Source: Girardinichthys multiradiatus
Taxonomy: Eukaryota > Chordata > Actinopteri > Cyprinodontiformes > Goodeidae
DNA length: 64,000 bases
Direction of reading: 5' to 3'
Assembly: GCF_021462225.1 (NCBI RefSeq)
Contig: NC_061798.1
Location: 26,079,320-26,143,319 of the forward strand
Shown: in pieces, positions 26,745-36,572 of the stretch
Numbering within the stretch: the first letter of the stretch is position 1
Layout of the letters: every line of letters starts with the position of its first letter
Program-made: the position numbers and the translations under genes
The notes under the pieces: generated by a model
What the model was told of the DNA's origin: nothing
The model's database searches: none
The model's input: the letters and a program-made list of their open reading frames with translations, nothing else

Positions 26745-27855
26745 TCTATAAGCCTTTTTTAAAAAAAAAAAAAACTAACCATTTTTTAAAACTTAAAAAT
26801 GTGTTTATCTTTTATTTTTATAGAAATTTTGATCTTCTGGAGTTCAGAACTCAATCCTGAGTAGATATTGAAATTATCTACCAGAATGATCCATTTGAAT
26901 TTTTGTTGTACTGAAAAGAGGTCTATAGTGCCCCCGACCCTGCTTGTGTGAAACCCTAAGCGGCCACGTAGTTCGCATGTGCCTTGGGTCATTTGGGAGT
27001 GATGGATGAGTTCAAGGTAGGGAACACATAAGGAATTAGCTGTGAGACACTTTTTGTTGCAGGTTGACAAGATGGCAGAGAAAGGGTTGATGTGACGGAG
27101 GGGAATAATGGGAATTGACTGAATAAAACGCAGCACCATCAGATGACCACTCATCATTTACATAGACCACATGACATGTTTGTACATGTTCAACGTTTGA
27201 CTGTAGTGATGAACCATCTGCGAGGGACCTCCTAGGACTGGAACAGCTCTAAATAGTTCAAAGATGAATGGCATTTTCCAACTCATTTTGTTTCTACTTT
27301 TCCAAACAACAGTTTTATTGCTTTGATGTTTTTACACCAGTCTCATTCCAAATGCAAAATACATTTATCTTAGTAGTTGGTAAACAACGTTGGCTTGAAA
27401 AGCTTGAGTATTTGGGTTACATTCATTGAGTTTAATACAAAAAAGCACATGTTAGCTATTACTCCTATGGTAAAATCAAGTTGTTGTTTTATTGTCCCTG
27501 ATTGACCAAGCAGTGATTTAAATAAATAATATGACATTACCAACATGCTACACACAGTGTCTCTCTGTCTGGAAATCATGGACATTGTAGCATGTTGCAC
27601 CCTAGAGGTTTGATATTGTAAAATATTTACTTGAACTTGGTCTTTCACCCAAACTAGTGGTTTTTATATCCAAAATGTATGGTTTGGTTTCCAAGTCAAC
27701 TGGCAAAAAAAATGGTGAATGAAACAGGAAAAAAAGTATTCTCAGATGTGAATCCTAGTTTCCAAGGAACATCTAAGTAGTATCAAAATGTTCTCACAGA
27801 TAGGTCAAATCCAGTTGTATAACATAAGCAATAAGAAGCAACAATGTCCATAATA
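26745..27855. other. Intergenic, nothing recognised
   Basis: The segment is AT-rich. Short frames at 26786-27157 and 27370-27648 on the minus strand have no known motif and normal chance composition. Confidence 0.4.
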
Positions 27856-28034
27856 TTTAAGGTTGTTATTTTCAAAAGCTACTTTTAATCTGATCAACAA
27901 GCCTCATCTCAACGCATCTTCTGTTTTACTGAAAATGACTTTATACAGGAACATCACAGAAGATTGGAATACGCGTTCCGATGAGGCTTGTACGTCCGAT
28001 TAAAAGTTAAAGCTTTGAAAATAGCAACCTTTAA
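27856..28034. mobile_element. Foldback (MITE-like) element with inverted arms
   Basis: The left arm (27856-27922) and the reverse complement of the right arm (about 27958-28034) share blocks TTTTCAAA, ACTTTTAATC, ACAAGCCTCAT and AACGC in the same order. The arms of about 70 bp enclose a roughly 40-bp centre. There is no open frame. The class is not assigned. Confidence 0.65.
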
Positions 28035-28289
28035 ACAGGTATTAAACATACTTTTCATAAGCCCACATTTCTATTTTAAGAGTTTAATTTCATTTGTCTG
28101 ATGTAATATTCTAATCTGAAATGTCATGTTTTCATTAGCTGTAAGCAGAAAGTCATAGTTATTAGAAATAAAGTCTTGAAAACATCAGGCTGTGTGTAAT
28201 TAATCTGAATAATCTGTTTCATTTAGTTACTTGAGTTTATAAAATAAATCAACTTTTCAATAATGTTCCATTTTATTGAGCCAATAGCA

Positions 28290-28990
28290 TCTGATGGAGT
28301 GCTGTTCAATGCATCGTCTGAAAACAGAGGTCACGACAACTGGAAACAAAGGAGGACATGGCCGTCCAGCTAAACTGACAGGTTTGGCCAAGAGAACATC
28401 AATTACAGAAGCAGCCAAGAGGCCCAGAGTAACTCTGGAGGAGATGCAGAGATTCACAGCTCAGGTCAGAAAATCTATGGACAGGGCAAGTAAAGGAGAG
28501 TAACTGATAAAATAATAGTAGTATTATTTAAAGTTTGCCACAAGTGGACACAACAAAAAACATGTAGAACAAAGTGCTGTAGAGATGACATTTTTCAGCA
28601 GGAAAAGGAAACTGGAAAGAGGTCACGGAAAGATGGATGGAGCTGAATACAGGACAATCCTGGATGAAAACGGGTTAGAGGCTGCAAAGATTTGATACTG
28701 CGGCAAAGGTTGACCCTTCAGCAGAACACTGACCTTAAACATATATCCATATCTACAATGGAATGGTTTAGATCAAAGCATATTCATATGTTAGAATAAT
28801 CCAGTTAAAATCCAGACCTTAATTTTAATAAAAATCTGTGGTAAGACTTGAAAAGTGACGTTCACAGACCCTCTCTGTCCAAACAGACCAAGCTTGAGCT
28901 GTTTTACAAAGAAGAATAGGCAATGGTTTCAGTCTCTACATATTCAAAGCTTGGAGAGACTGGAAACATACATATGATTTGTTGAAAAGA
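28290..28990 (+). mobile_element. Degraded Tc1-like element
   Basis: The plus-strand frame 28294-28503 contains GRPAKLTGLAKRTSITEAAK and RPRVTLEEMQRFTAQV, the inter-helix linker and second DNA-binding region of Tc1 transposases. Downstream, GGTTGACCCTTCAGCAGAAC and AATCCAGACCTTAATTTTAA match the second-Asp and PDLNP regions with frame breaks. The ends are unclear. Confidence 0.7.
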
Positions 28991-29880
28991 GAGTTATAAT
29001 TATATCTTAACCCTCATAATTACAATCTATATGTTTTGTATGTGCCGCCTGACAAAAACTATTACATTTAGCTGGAAATGCAGGGCCAGAGTGAAAACAT
29101 AACTGATGAGCAACTCATTTTAACGTTTTAGGATCAGGAAGCTACATCCAAGGAGATGATAAACAGCCTTATTCAAATAAGACAAAGAGTGAGTCAGAAA
29201 ACAAAGTGAAGCAAAGGTTTCTGAAGATGTTTTACATGAGCACCTCAGAGACCTGAACCCTATCAAGACTCATGTTTGCCAAATCCTTACACAATCCAAC
29301 AAAACTCTACATTATGACCAACAATTCATCTTGAAGGAGCATTATTTTTGGATTTGAGTTGATAGGTTTCGGTCTACATGTTGAGGCAGTGTAAACAATC
29401 TTTATCAGTGTAATAAATGTCCAAATACAGCTATATTCTGTGCAGCTGCAGAGTTAACTGGAGCCAAAAATGATTTTGCAAGGCTTAAGTGATGACTAAT
29501 CCAGTAAACATTTGCTTCTTCTGTCAGAAAGCCAACTCACACTCCTTTCACTTTGCCTTTTTCGATCATTTCAACCTGCTATATTTTCCCTCATGTCCTC
29601 CTTTTTTCTGACACAACTGTGTCTGTGAATCTTAAATAATACATCTACATTTTTCACATCTTGTGACTTCTGCGTGGGTGGAGTGTGTTCTCACAGTGGC
29701 AATATGACTGCCAGTGCATGTGCTGATGAATTTCATGTGGGTGTGTTATGTGTGTTTCTCAGTGCTTGAAGGAACAGAGTAATTGCATCGTGTTGCAGCT
29801 ATAAAGTTGACTCAGTCTCTTAATGAGAATAACGGCTGCTGTGACCACAGTAGGGTCCAGATTTCTGTGGATTGAGGATG

Positions 29881-29884
<4 letters not shown>
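28991..29884. other. Intergenic, nothing recognised
   Basis: Text near 29230-29430 vaguely resembles the end of a Tc1 element, but I cannot align it with confidence. Confidence 0.3.

Positions 29885-29934
<50 letters not shown>
29885..29934. repeat. CA dinucleotide microsatellite
   Basis: This is about 50 bp of AC/CA repeat, intergenic. Confidence 0.97.
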
Positions 29935-29936
<2 letters not shown>

Positions 29937-29968
29937 TTAAGTTATGATGCACTATTAAGTTTTAAACA

Positions 29969-30640
29969 AATACAGCTGAAACCAGATGTTTACATACACT
30001 GCATGAAAAGACATTTTTCTCTCTGACATTAAATCAGACCAAGCTTTAGATACAAATTTTTTTTTCTATTTGCTAAATGCCAGAATAAGATATTTTTGAA
30101 ATGAACTTTCTTTTAATTTTGAGGTTTACACAGAATTACATTTTTAACTGTATGACTTGGGTCAAACAGTTTGGGTGTTTTTCCACAAGCGTCTTACAGT
30201 TTGCATAGTTTGCTGGAATTACTCCTGACAGGGGTGGTGTACGCAGGCTTGCAAACTTCTTCTTTTTTTTCCTCCAAATGTAAAAATTTTTATTGCTAGT
30301 CACTTTCATTTTTGTTTTACCAGACAATAGAACATGCTTCCAAAAGTGTAGCTTTTCATCGCTGAGAGCAACTGCAAACTGTAATCGAGCTTTTTATGTT
30401 GCTTCATACTATATCTTCCCACTCTGAGTGGTGTTTTAGCCCATCTTGGCACAGGACTTGTTTTGCTGTGAATAATGACACTTTTGCTTTTGTTGTAGGC
30501 TTTTTACTCTGATTTCACACCAAACACATTTATCTCTAAAACAAAGAACCCATCTCTGTGCCCAATGGGATGATAGCTGAACATTTCCATGATATTTATA
30601 CATGACGGCACATAAGTAAGCAGCGTGTTTCAAAAATGGA
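29969..30640 (-). mobile_element. Degraded Tc1-like element (salmonid-type TIR)
   Basis: The left end ACAGCTGAAACCAGATGTTTACATACAC resembles the terminus of Sleeping Beauty-like fish Tc1 elements. Antisense transposase text continues through TGCTGGAATTACTCCTGACA to about 30600. The right terminus was not found. Confidence 0.6.
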
Positions 30641-31049
30641 CTTAAATAGGTTAAAATTTGTGACCAGTGTTAGTCAGTGCGTCTACTAATGAGCTCCTGT
30701 GTAAAACCAAAAAGACTTCCCCAAAACTTTGTGTTAAAGGTCTGTTCTTCGGTTCAAAAAGCATGTCATAAAATGTACGGGAATTAAAATATATTTTTTT
30801 GAAACACTAAAAATTCAGTTAGCCACAAAGCATCTGTAGTGTTGGATAAAGAAACTGAAACTCTGACCTGCACTGTGTATTAACTGGTAAAGGCACCTGC
30901 TTTTATGCATAATACAATTATCACCTGATCACCCTGACAGATGTTACTGCTGTGAGTCTCTGGAGTAGAAGGGGTGATGAGACAGTAGAGCATGCAGCTT
31001 TGTAATCACCACAAGGGCCGCAGTTTGTGAGACTGAAGGGTTGTGTGTC

Positions 31050-32240
31050 TAACCAGGTAGTCAGCAGCACAGCAGCACCACAGGGGACTGTACTCTCACC
31101 ATTGCTTTTCACTCTGTACATCTCAGACTTCCAGTGTCATAATCTGTAACCATGTGACTCTAGAGCAGACAACAGTCTTTGGGTTTAACAGGTTTATTGA
31201 GGAACTGGAGCACAAGGCATGGCACGGTCGAGAGACACAAGTGAAACAGAGCAATATCTCGCTGGTCCAATTACCAGTCTTGTTAGTTAACAATCTGACG
31301 CCTCCTTCAGGGTTCCTGCTGCTTAAAAGCTGTTTGTTGATTAGCCCAGATGAGTATCAGCTTTGTGGTTGCACCTGCCTGTCGCACCCTGCAGGAGGAA
31401 GTGAGTAAGAAAAACTGCACAAACACAACACAAACCTGTGCTCAGCTCCGTGGCATGACATCCAGAAAAAGACAGAAATACTCGGATGATTCTGCAGTCG
31501 TGGGGTGTATCAGAGATGGACAAGAAGCTGAGTACAGGAAGGTGGTGGACCGCTTTGTGGCATGGAGTGGAAACAATCATCTCATCTTGAATGTGAATAA
31601 AACAAGGAGATGACTAGATTTTAAGAGAAACAGGAACAGGTCAAACAGTATTTCCATCATGGGAGAAGAGGTGGAGGTGGTGGAGGAGTATAAATACCTC
31701 GGTGTTCACCTGGACAACAGACTAGAGTGGAGATGCAACTGTGAAGCCATCTACAAGAAGGGACAGAGCCCACTGTACTTCTTGAGGAAGCTTAGGACTT
31801 TCGGTGGTTGCAACAAGATGCATATCTTCTATAAGTCTGTTGTGGAGAGCGTGATCATTTCTGCCATCATCTACTGGGGAAGTGGCACCAGAACCAGAGA
31901 CTTAAAAAAGCTCAACAAGCTGATAAAGAAGGCTGGCTCTGTTCTTGGGACTCCTCTGGAACCTCTGGAGATCATTGTGGAAAGAAGGATTCTTCATAAA
32001 ATGAAGAACATTATGGAGAACCCTGAGCATCCTCTTCATGAGACTGTCCTACAACAACAGAGTGTCTTCAGTCAGAGGCTTCTTCAGATCTGCTGTAAGA
32101 CGGAGCGCTACAGGAGATCCTTCCTGCCCACAGCCATCAGCATCTACAACGGCTCTTTGAGGAAACCTTCATAATGAGCTACAACAACATTTAATTTCCC
32201 TTTGGGATTAATAAAGTATTTTTGAATTGAATTGAACTGA
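31050..32240 (+). mobile_element. LINE 3' part with interrupted reverse transcriptase
   Basis: An RT motif at about 31060-31140 (APQGTVLSPLLFTLY) is separated from the catalytic YSDDSAVVGC motif at 31475-31510 by about 310 bp of unrelated DNA. From 31659 a 171-codon frame continues the ORF (EYKYLGVHLDNRLEW...KKAGSVLGTPLEP...RYRRSFLPTAISIYNGSL). The element ends in TTTGGGATTAATAAAGTATT plus a GAATT tail at 32220-32240. A stop near 31611 also breaks it. It is probably of the CR1/L2/Rex1 group, with the clade not certain. Confidence 0.85.
31146..31455. other. Unidentified insert inside the LINE reverse transcriptase
   Basis: About 310 bp lie between two consecutive RT motifs that are normally only a few tens of residues apart. 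It has no homology I recognise and no obvious terminal repeats. It could be an unknown SINE or MITE or a rearrangement. Confidence 0.4.
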
Positions 32241-32657
32241 AAGACACATTTGAGTCAGCAAGCAAAACAAAAAAAGAATAAACAACATCAACACCAAGCT
32301 CCTTTTTGGACTCCCAGAACAGCAGCAATCCCACTGCAAGACCAATTACCAGTCAAGTAAAAGTATTTACATCATGTGTTTTATGTTTGTGGTGACATTA
32401 AAACTTAACATAAAGAGATATTGTTAGATCCGTGTTGTTCTGTGAAGACCTTCTCTCAAGGGCAGGGCATGAATGAAAGTATTTCTGTTTACTTGAAAAT
32501 TTGAGTCTCTTTAGGCTCTTATTTCAGTCTAGAGTGTTTTTTTTTTTCCTTTGCTCCAAGGATCAAGACCTCCAACAACCTGAATCTCCCAGGTTAAAAA
32601 CAGCTATTTTTTCCACTATGAAAAACATTCATATATCTCTTCTCATAACGATCAGTG

Positions 32658-32660
<3 letters not shown>

Positions 32661-32695
<35 letters not shown>
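32661..32695. repeat. TA dinucleotide repeat
   Basis: This is about 35 bp of alternating TA, followed by a T-rich tract to about 32710. Confidence 0.95.
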
Positions 32696-32697
<2 letters not shown>

Positions 32698-33524
32698 CTT
32701 TTTTTTTTTTGGATGGTGGAGCGTGCTATTTACACAAAAAAGCCTGCTCTGAGCTATTTAAGAAATAATCTGATCCCAACAGTGCAGACAGATCACGGTC
32801 AGAGCTGCCAATAAAACTGCCAAAGGGGTCAGCTTTCCTCCTTAGGTCACAAGTAGCCTTTGGTGGTGACACAGAGGACACGGGCTGATGGAATAACTAT
32901 TTAAAATAGACAAGATTCACCTTCAGGGAACTTTCATCAGATGAGAAAACTGCTGTTTCATCCCCTACCGACTGCGATACAGTTCAAAGAAAAAGTGAAA
33001 AAATGATGATTTAGCTTTAGATGCTGCGAACCATGTGGACTGAGCTGTTATGTAATAGCACTCATACTCATAGCATACAGTATTCATACAGCCTGAGGTA
33101 CAGTGGTTCAGAGGGGAGTTTGATGGGTTTCTTGTTTGCAAACAACAGTTCTTGAGCATCCCTGCTATCAGTCACTGGTATCATTGCTGACATAACAGCC
33201 TCTGCAGCCTGGATAACCCAGAGCAAAACGTGTGATAACTCAAGGGGGTCCCTCTGGATAAGGGGTATATCCCTGCGTCTTTCCTACCATTTCACTCCTT
33301 TTCCTTCTCTGCAACAACATGGTAGGATTCCTTCACAACAATGCAGTCATGAAATAAACAAGCTCAACTAAGGAAAATAAGGAGCATTAAATCAAAGAGA
33401 AATACACTGTGAATGTGATCTTCTGGAGATTGGTAAAGATTAAATGATTATAAGCATTGCAGCATGCTATCCTGACTGCCAGGCAAGACTGTATGAAGTT
33501 TATATGAGGAAAAGCTGCCCCCCC

Positions 33525-33528
<4 letters not shown>

Positions 33529-33608
<80 letters not shown>
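33529..33608. repeat. CA dinucleotide microsatellite
   Basis: This is 80 bp of CA repeat preceded by a C7 run. Frames through it read as CV or TH repeats and are artefacts. Confidence 0.98.
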
Positions 33609-33612
<4 letters not shown>

Positions 33613-33931
33613 TTTATGTGCAGCCAGAGCCAATCAATTTTTGAAAATCAAGTTCTCACTGAAAAAGTGTGGAGAAGACTGACAAAATTACTTTTAAAAT
33701 TTTTTCCAACTATTTTTTAGTTGTCAAAAAATATATCCGCTTTGACACCAGTAGGGTTGTAGAAAAATTATAGTTTCAAAATCAGTGTTGATCTTTTTCC
33801 TTTACTGTATAGTCTCTTGTTCTTTTTTGATTTTAGATTTTTTACTTTGTGTGTTTCTGAACATCTTTATTTGCCTTTCACTTTGATACTTGTACACCTG
33901 AATTTCCCCACTGTGGTACAATAATGGATAT

Positions 33932-34012
33932 TTCTATTCTATTCTATTCTATTCTATTCTATTCTATTCTATTCTATTCTATTCTAGTCTAGTCTAGTCT
34001 AGTCTATTCTAG
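33932..34012. repeat. Compound pentanucleotide repeat TATTC then TAGTC
   Basis: About ten TATTC units change to about four TAGTC units near 33986 and then revert to one TATTC. This looks like a point variant spread by slippage. Confidence 0.95.
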
Positions 34013-34084
34013 ATATCTTGGAATTAAACGATAAAGTTTAGCAAGCAGGCATTTATTTTCTACAGGATCTAATTTGCTTCTATA

Positions 34085-35670
34085 CAGTGCTGGTCCCACT
34101 TTTTGGCACCCTTGGTAAAGATGTGTAGAAATCCTTCGGATAAATTTTCATGTTTTTTTTAGCTGCATAATCTGCATAAGATTTCTTTTCAATGGGGACA
34201 AAAGAATCTCACCTTAAAACTGAGCTGTTTTAACATCACAAGTGCCAGATTGACTTGTACCCCTACCATACCTGTTAAAATAAATGTAACTGAAGCATTT
34301 TTTTATTTATACTTTATCAGTTAAGTTGAACAGATTTTATAAGACTTTCTAAGTAGTAATTTATGTCTTTCGGTTTCCTTGGGGAATAAAAGTGATGTGA
34401 CACAGGGCGACATTTCTTTTTGCCACTAGGCATGGCTGGATGCTGACACCTCTTTATTTTGCCACACCACACAGGTAGGATATTGGTAATGGATGTAAAA
34501 ACCATATCCAAAGCTTGTATTTAGGAAAACTGCAACAAAGACAGCTAAGCAATTTTGGGGTAATTAAATCTCTCTAACAAGTGTCTGTAACTCCAGTCTT
34601 CAAGTGCCACTGTCCTGCAACGTTTAGATGCATCCCTGCTCCAACACACTTTAATCAAAAGGCTGAATTGCATCCTTGGCATGTCAGCAAGTCTTGCAAA
34701 AGCTTGGTCATTAGACATTCATTTGACCATTTGATTTTGGTGTGTTACAGAGCAGGGCCCTGCTCTATAACAACCATTATATACTATCTGCATGTCAGCC
34801 AGTTTTTTGGAAGTGAGACCAGCAAAAAATACTTTCCTGTCCTACCATAACAAATGACGATGTGTGGAGTTTGTGGTGAACTGTATGGGATATTAACTGG
34901 AGCCATGTGCTTTGGCCTGATGAAACTAAGATCTAGCTGTTCAGCAGCAAAAGCTCCAGGTGGGTACAGTGTATGAATATATAGAAAAGCACCTCATTCC
35001 TGCTTTAAGTACGGTGGAGGGTCTTTAATGGTGTGGGTCTGTTTGTTACTCCAAAGGCCCTTGGGACCTTGTCCCAGTGATACTTGAGCTGCCTTTAAGG
35101 GTACTCAGAAACAATTGTGTTAATTATTTGCAAGGTAAGTACAAACTGGTTATGTATGATGTGGAGCTAATAACTATCAACAGCCAAAAAGATGAGTTGT
35201 TCCTCCACGTGGATCTTTGGATTTTCATCCTGACGTAACAGTGTTTCAGTTCCAAAATAAAAAAGGGGGATTTGTCAAGTGATATTTTTCAGTGATCAGG
35301 TCAAATATTATATGCAATACTAACTAATAACAATGCAATTGACATTTTTGTAATTTCCACCACACCACAGCAACACATTCCATAAAGGAAGCTTGACATT
35401 ACTGCATTACTGAAAGACAAACAAATTATTAGAACAGTAAAACATAAAGTTTTTTGAGCAAGAATATTAGATTTTTGAGGTCAGGGGTGGAAAAAATCTG
35501 GAACTTGAAACTTGGAAAATTCAGCTCTGGTGTAAAAAAATCACAGGCATCCAGCTCCTTTTGTCAACTTGCTAAATGGTATAGGAAGAGCCTACCAGCT
35601 GTTATTTTGGCAAAAGGGGGGTTGTACAAAGTATTGACAGCAGGGGAGCCAAATAACTGTGGTATTTAGG
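34085..35670 (+). mobile_element. Degraded Tc1-like element with an inserted repeat
   Basis: The left end CAGTGCTGGTCCCACTTTTTGG is preceded by TA. Plus-strand transposase text around 34905-35080 (CTTTGGCCTGATGAAACTAAG, then AAGTACGGTGGAGGG) matches the first catalytic and HGGG blocks. The right end near 35640-35670 (GGAGCCAAATAACTGTGGTA) is the opposed terminus. About 200 bp at 34575-34775 looks like a separate short repeat with CCAGTCTTCAAGTGCCACTG. Confidence 0.7.
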
Positions 35671-35857
35671 ATTTTGTACAAAACACCTACTTCTTTATTC
35701 ACACTAAACAAATGTACTTTAGACCTTTCTGAAATATATTTGGCCATTTATGAGATCCCCTTTACATGCTTCTTCAAATGATTGCTGTACCAAATTATTT
35801 CTTAAAACAAAGAGTCCTGAGTATAAAAACTAGTTCAAACAGATATGAGAGCACCAT

Positions 35858-35858
<1 letters not shown>

Positions 35859-35898
<40 letters not shown>
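35859..35898. repeat. GT dinucleotide microsatellite
   Basis: This is 40 bp of GT repeat about 700 bp upstream of the gpr78 coding start. Confidence 0.97.
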
Positions 35899-35899
<1 letters not shown>

Positions 35900-35900
<1 letters not shown>

Positions 35901-36572
35901 GTAAGATCGTAAGTGTAGCTTGTGTTCATACTAAATAACTAATATTCACTGAACAAGAATAACCATATGACCACTGATCGGTGATATGATTATTATGATG
36001 ATTATCTCGTCATCATAGTAACTGTTATTGAGTGGGATATAATGTTTATAAAATGCTTGCATCCTGTTACAAGTAAATACAATCCTCCTGGGTAAAATTT
36101 ACATGCACGCTCCACGACATCCCCATCTGTCTTCTTAACTTTTGCTAGCATGAATATTATTCAAAAGTCACATGAGCCAGCCACCGGCTGCACGTGTATT
36201 GCGCACGATATTTCCGGAGATGAAGGAGGCGTCGCGGAGCGCGCATGAGCGGGAATAAGCACAGAAGGATCCCTTTGTAACCTCATCTGCACAGCTTTTT
36301 ACTTCGGGTTAAACAGCTGTTGTTACAGCGGGGATTAAGGAGGTTTTTGACTGCAGTTCTGTAAATGCATAGCTTGAATACTTTTTCATGGAACTTAAAT
36401 GACAGGAAATCCTTATTTGGACATTTCAGCACTGGACAGCTCTCTGCGTGTGCGGGCGTTTGGCATGGGGCAGGGCTGGTTTGCCACAGCTAGAGGTTGT
36501 CAGGAGCTGAGCGTGTGGAGGACACTCCACAACCTCTCTCCCACCGATGCAACTAACACGGAACTGCAGGAG
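35900..36572 (+). promoter_or_regulatory. gpr78: gpr78 upstream region and possible 5' UTR
   Basis: Positions 36180-36260 are GC-rich with several CpG dinucleotides (CGTCGCGGAGCGCGCATG), unlike the AT-rich surroundings, and may mark the promoter. No TATA box in a convincing position was identified. Confidence 0.35.

Noticed and set aside
33387..33644. Frames of CV and TH repeats, also at 29823-30026 and 41202-41639
   Set aside because: They are translations of CA dinucleotide repeats.
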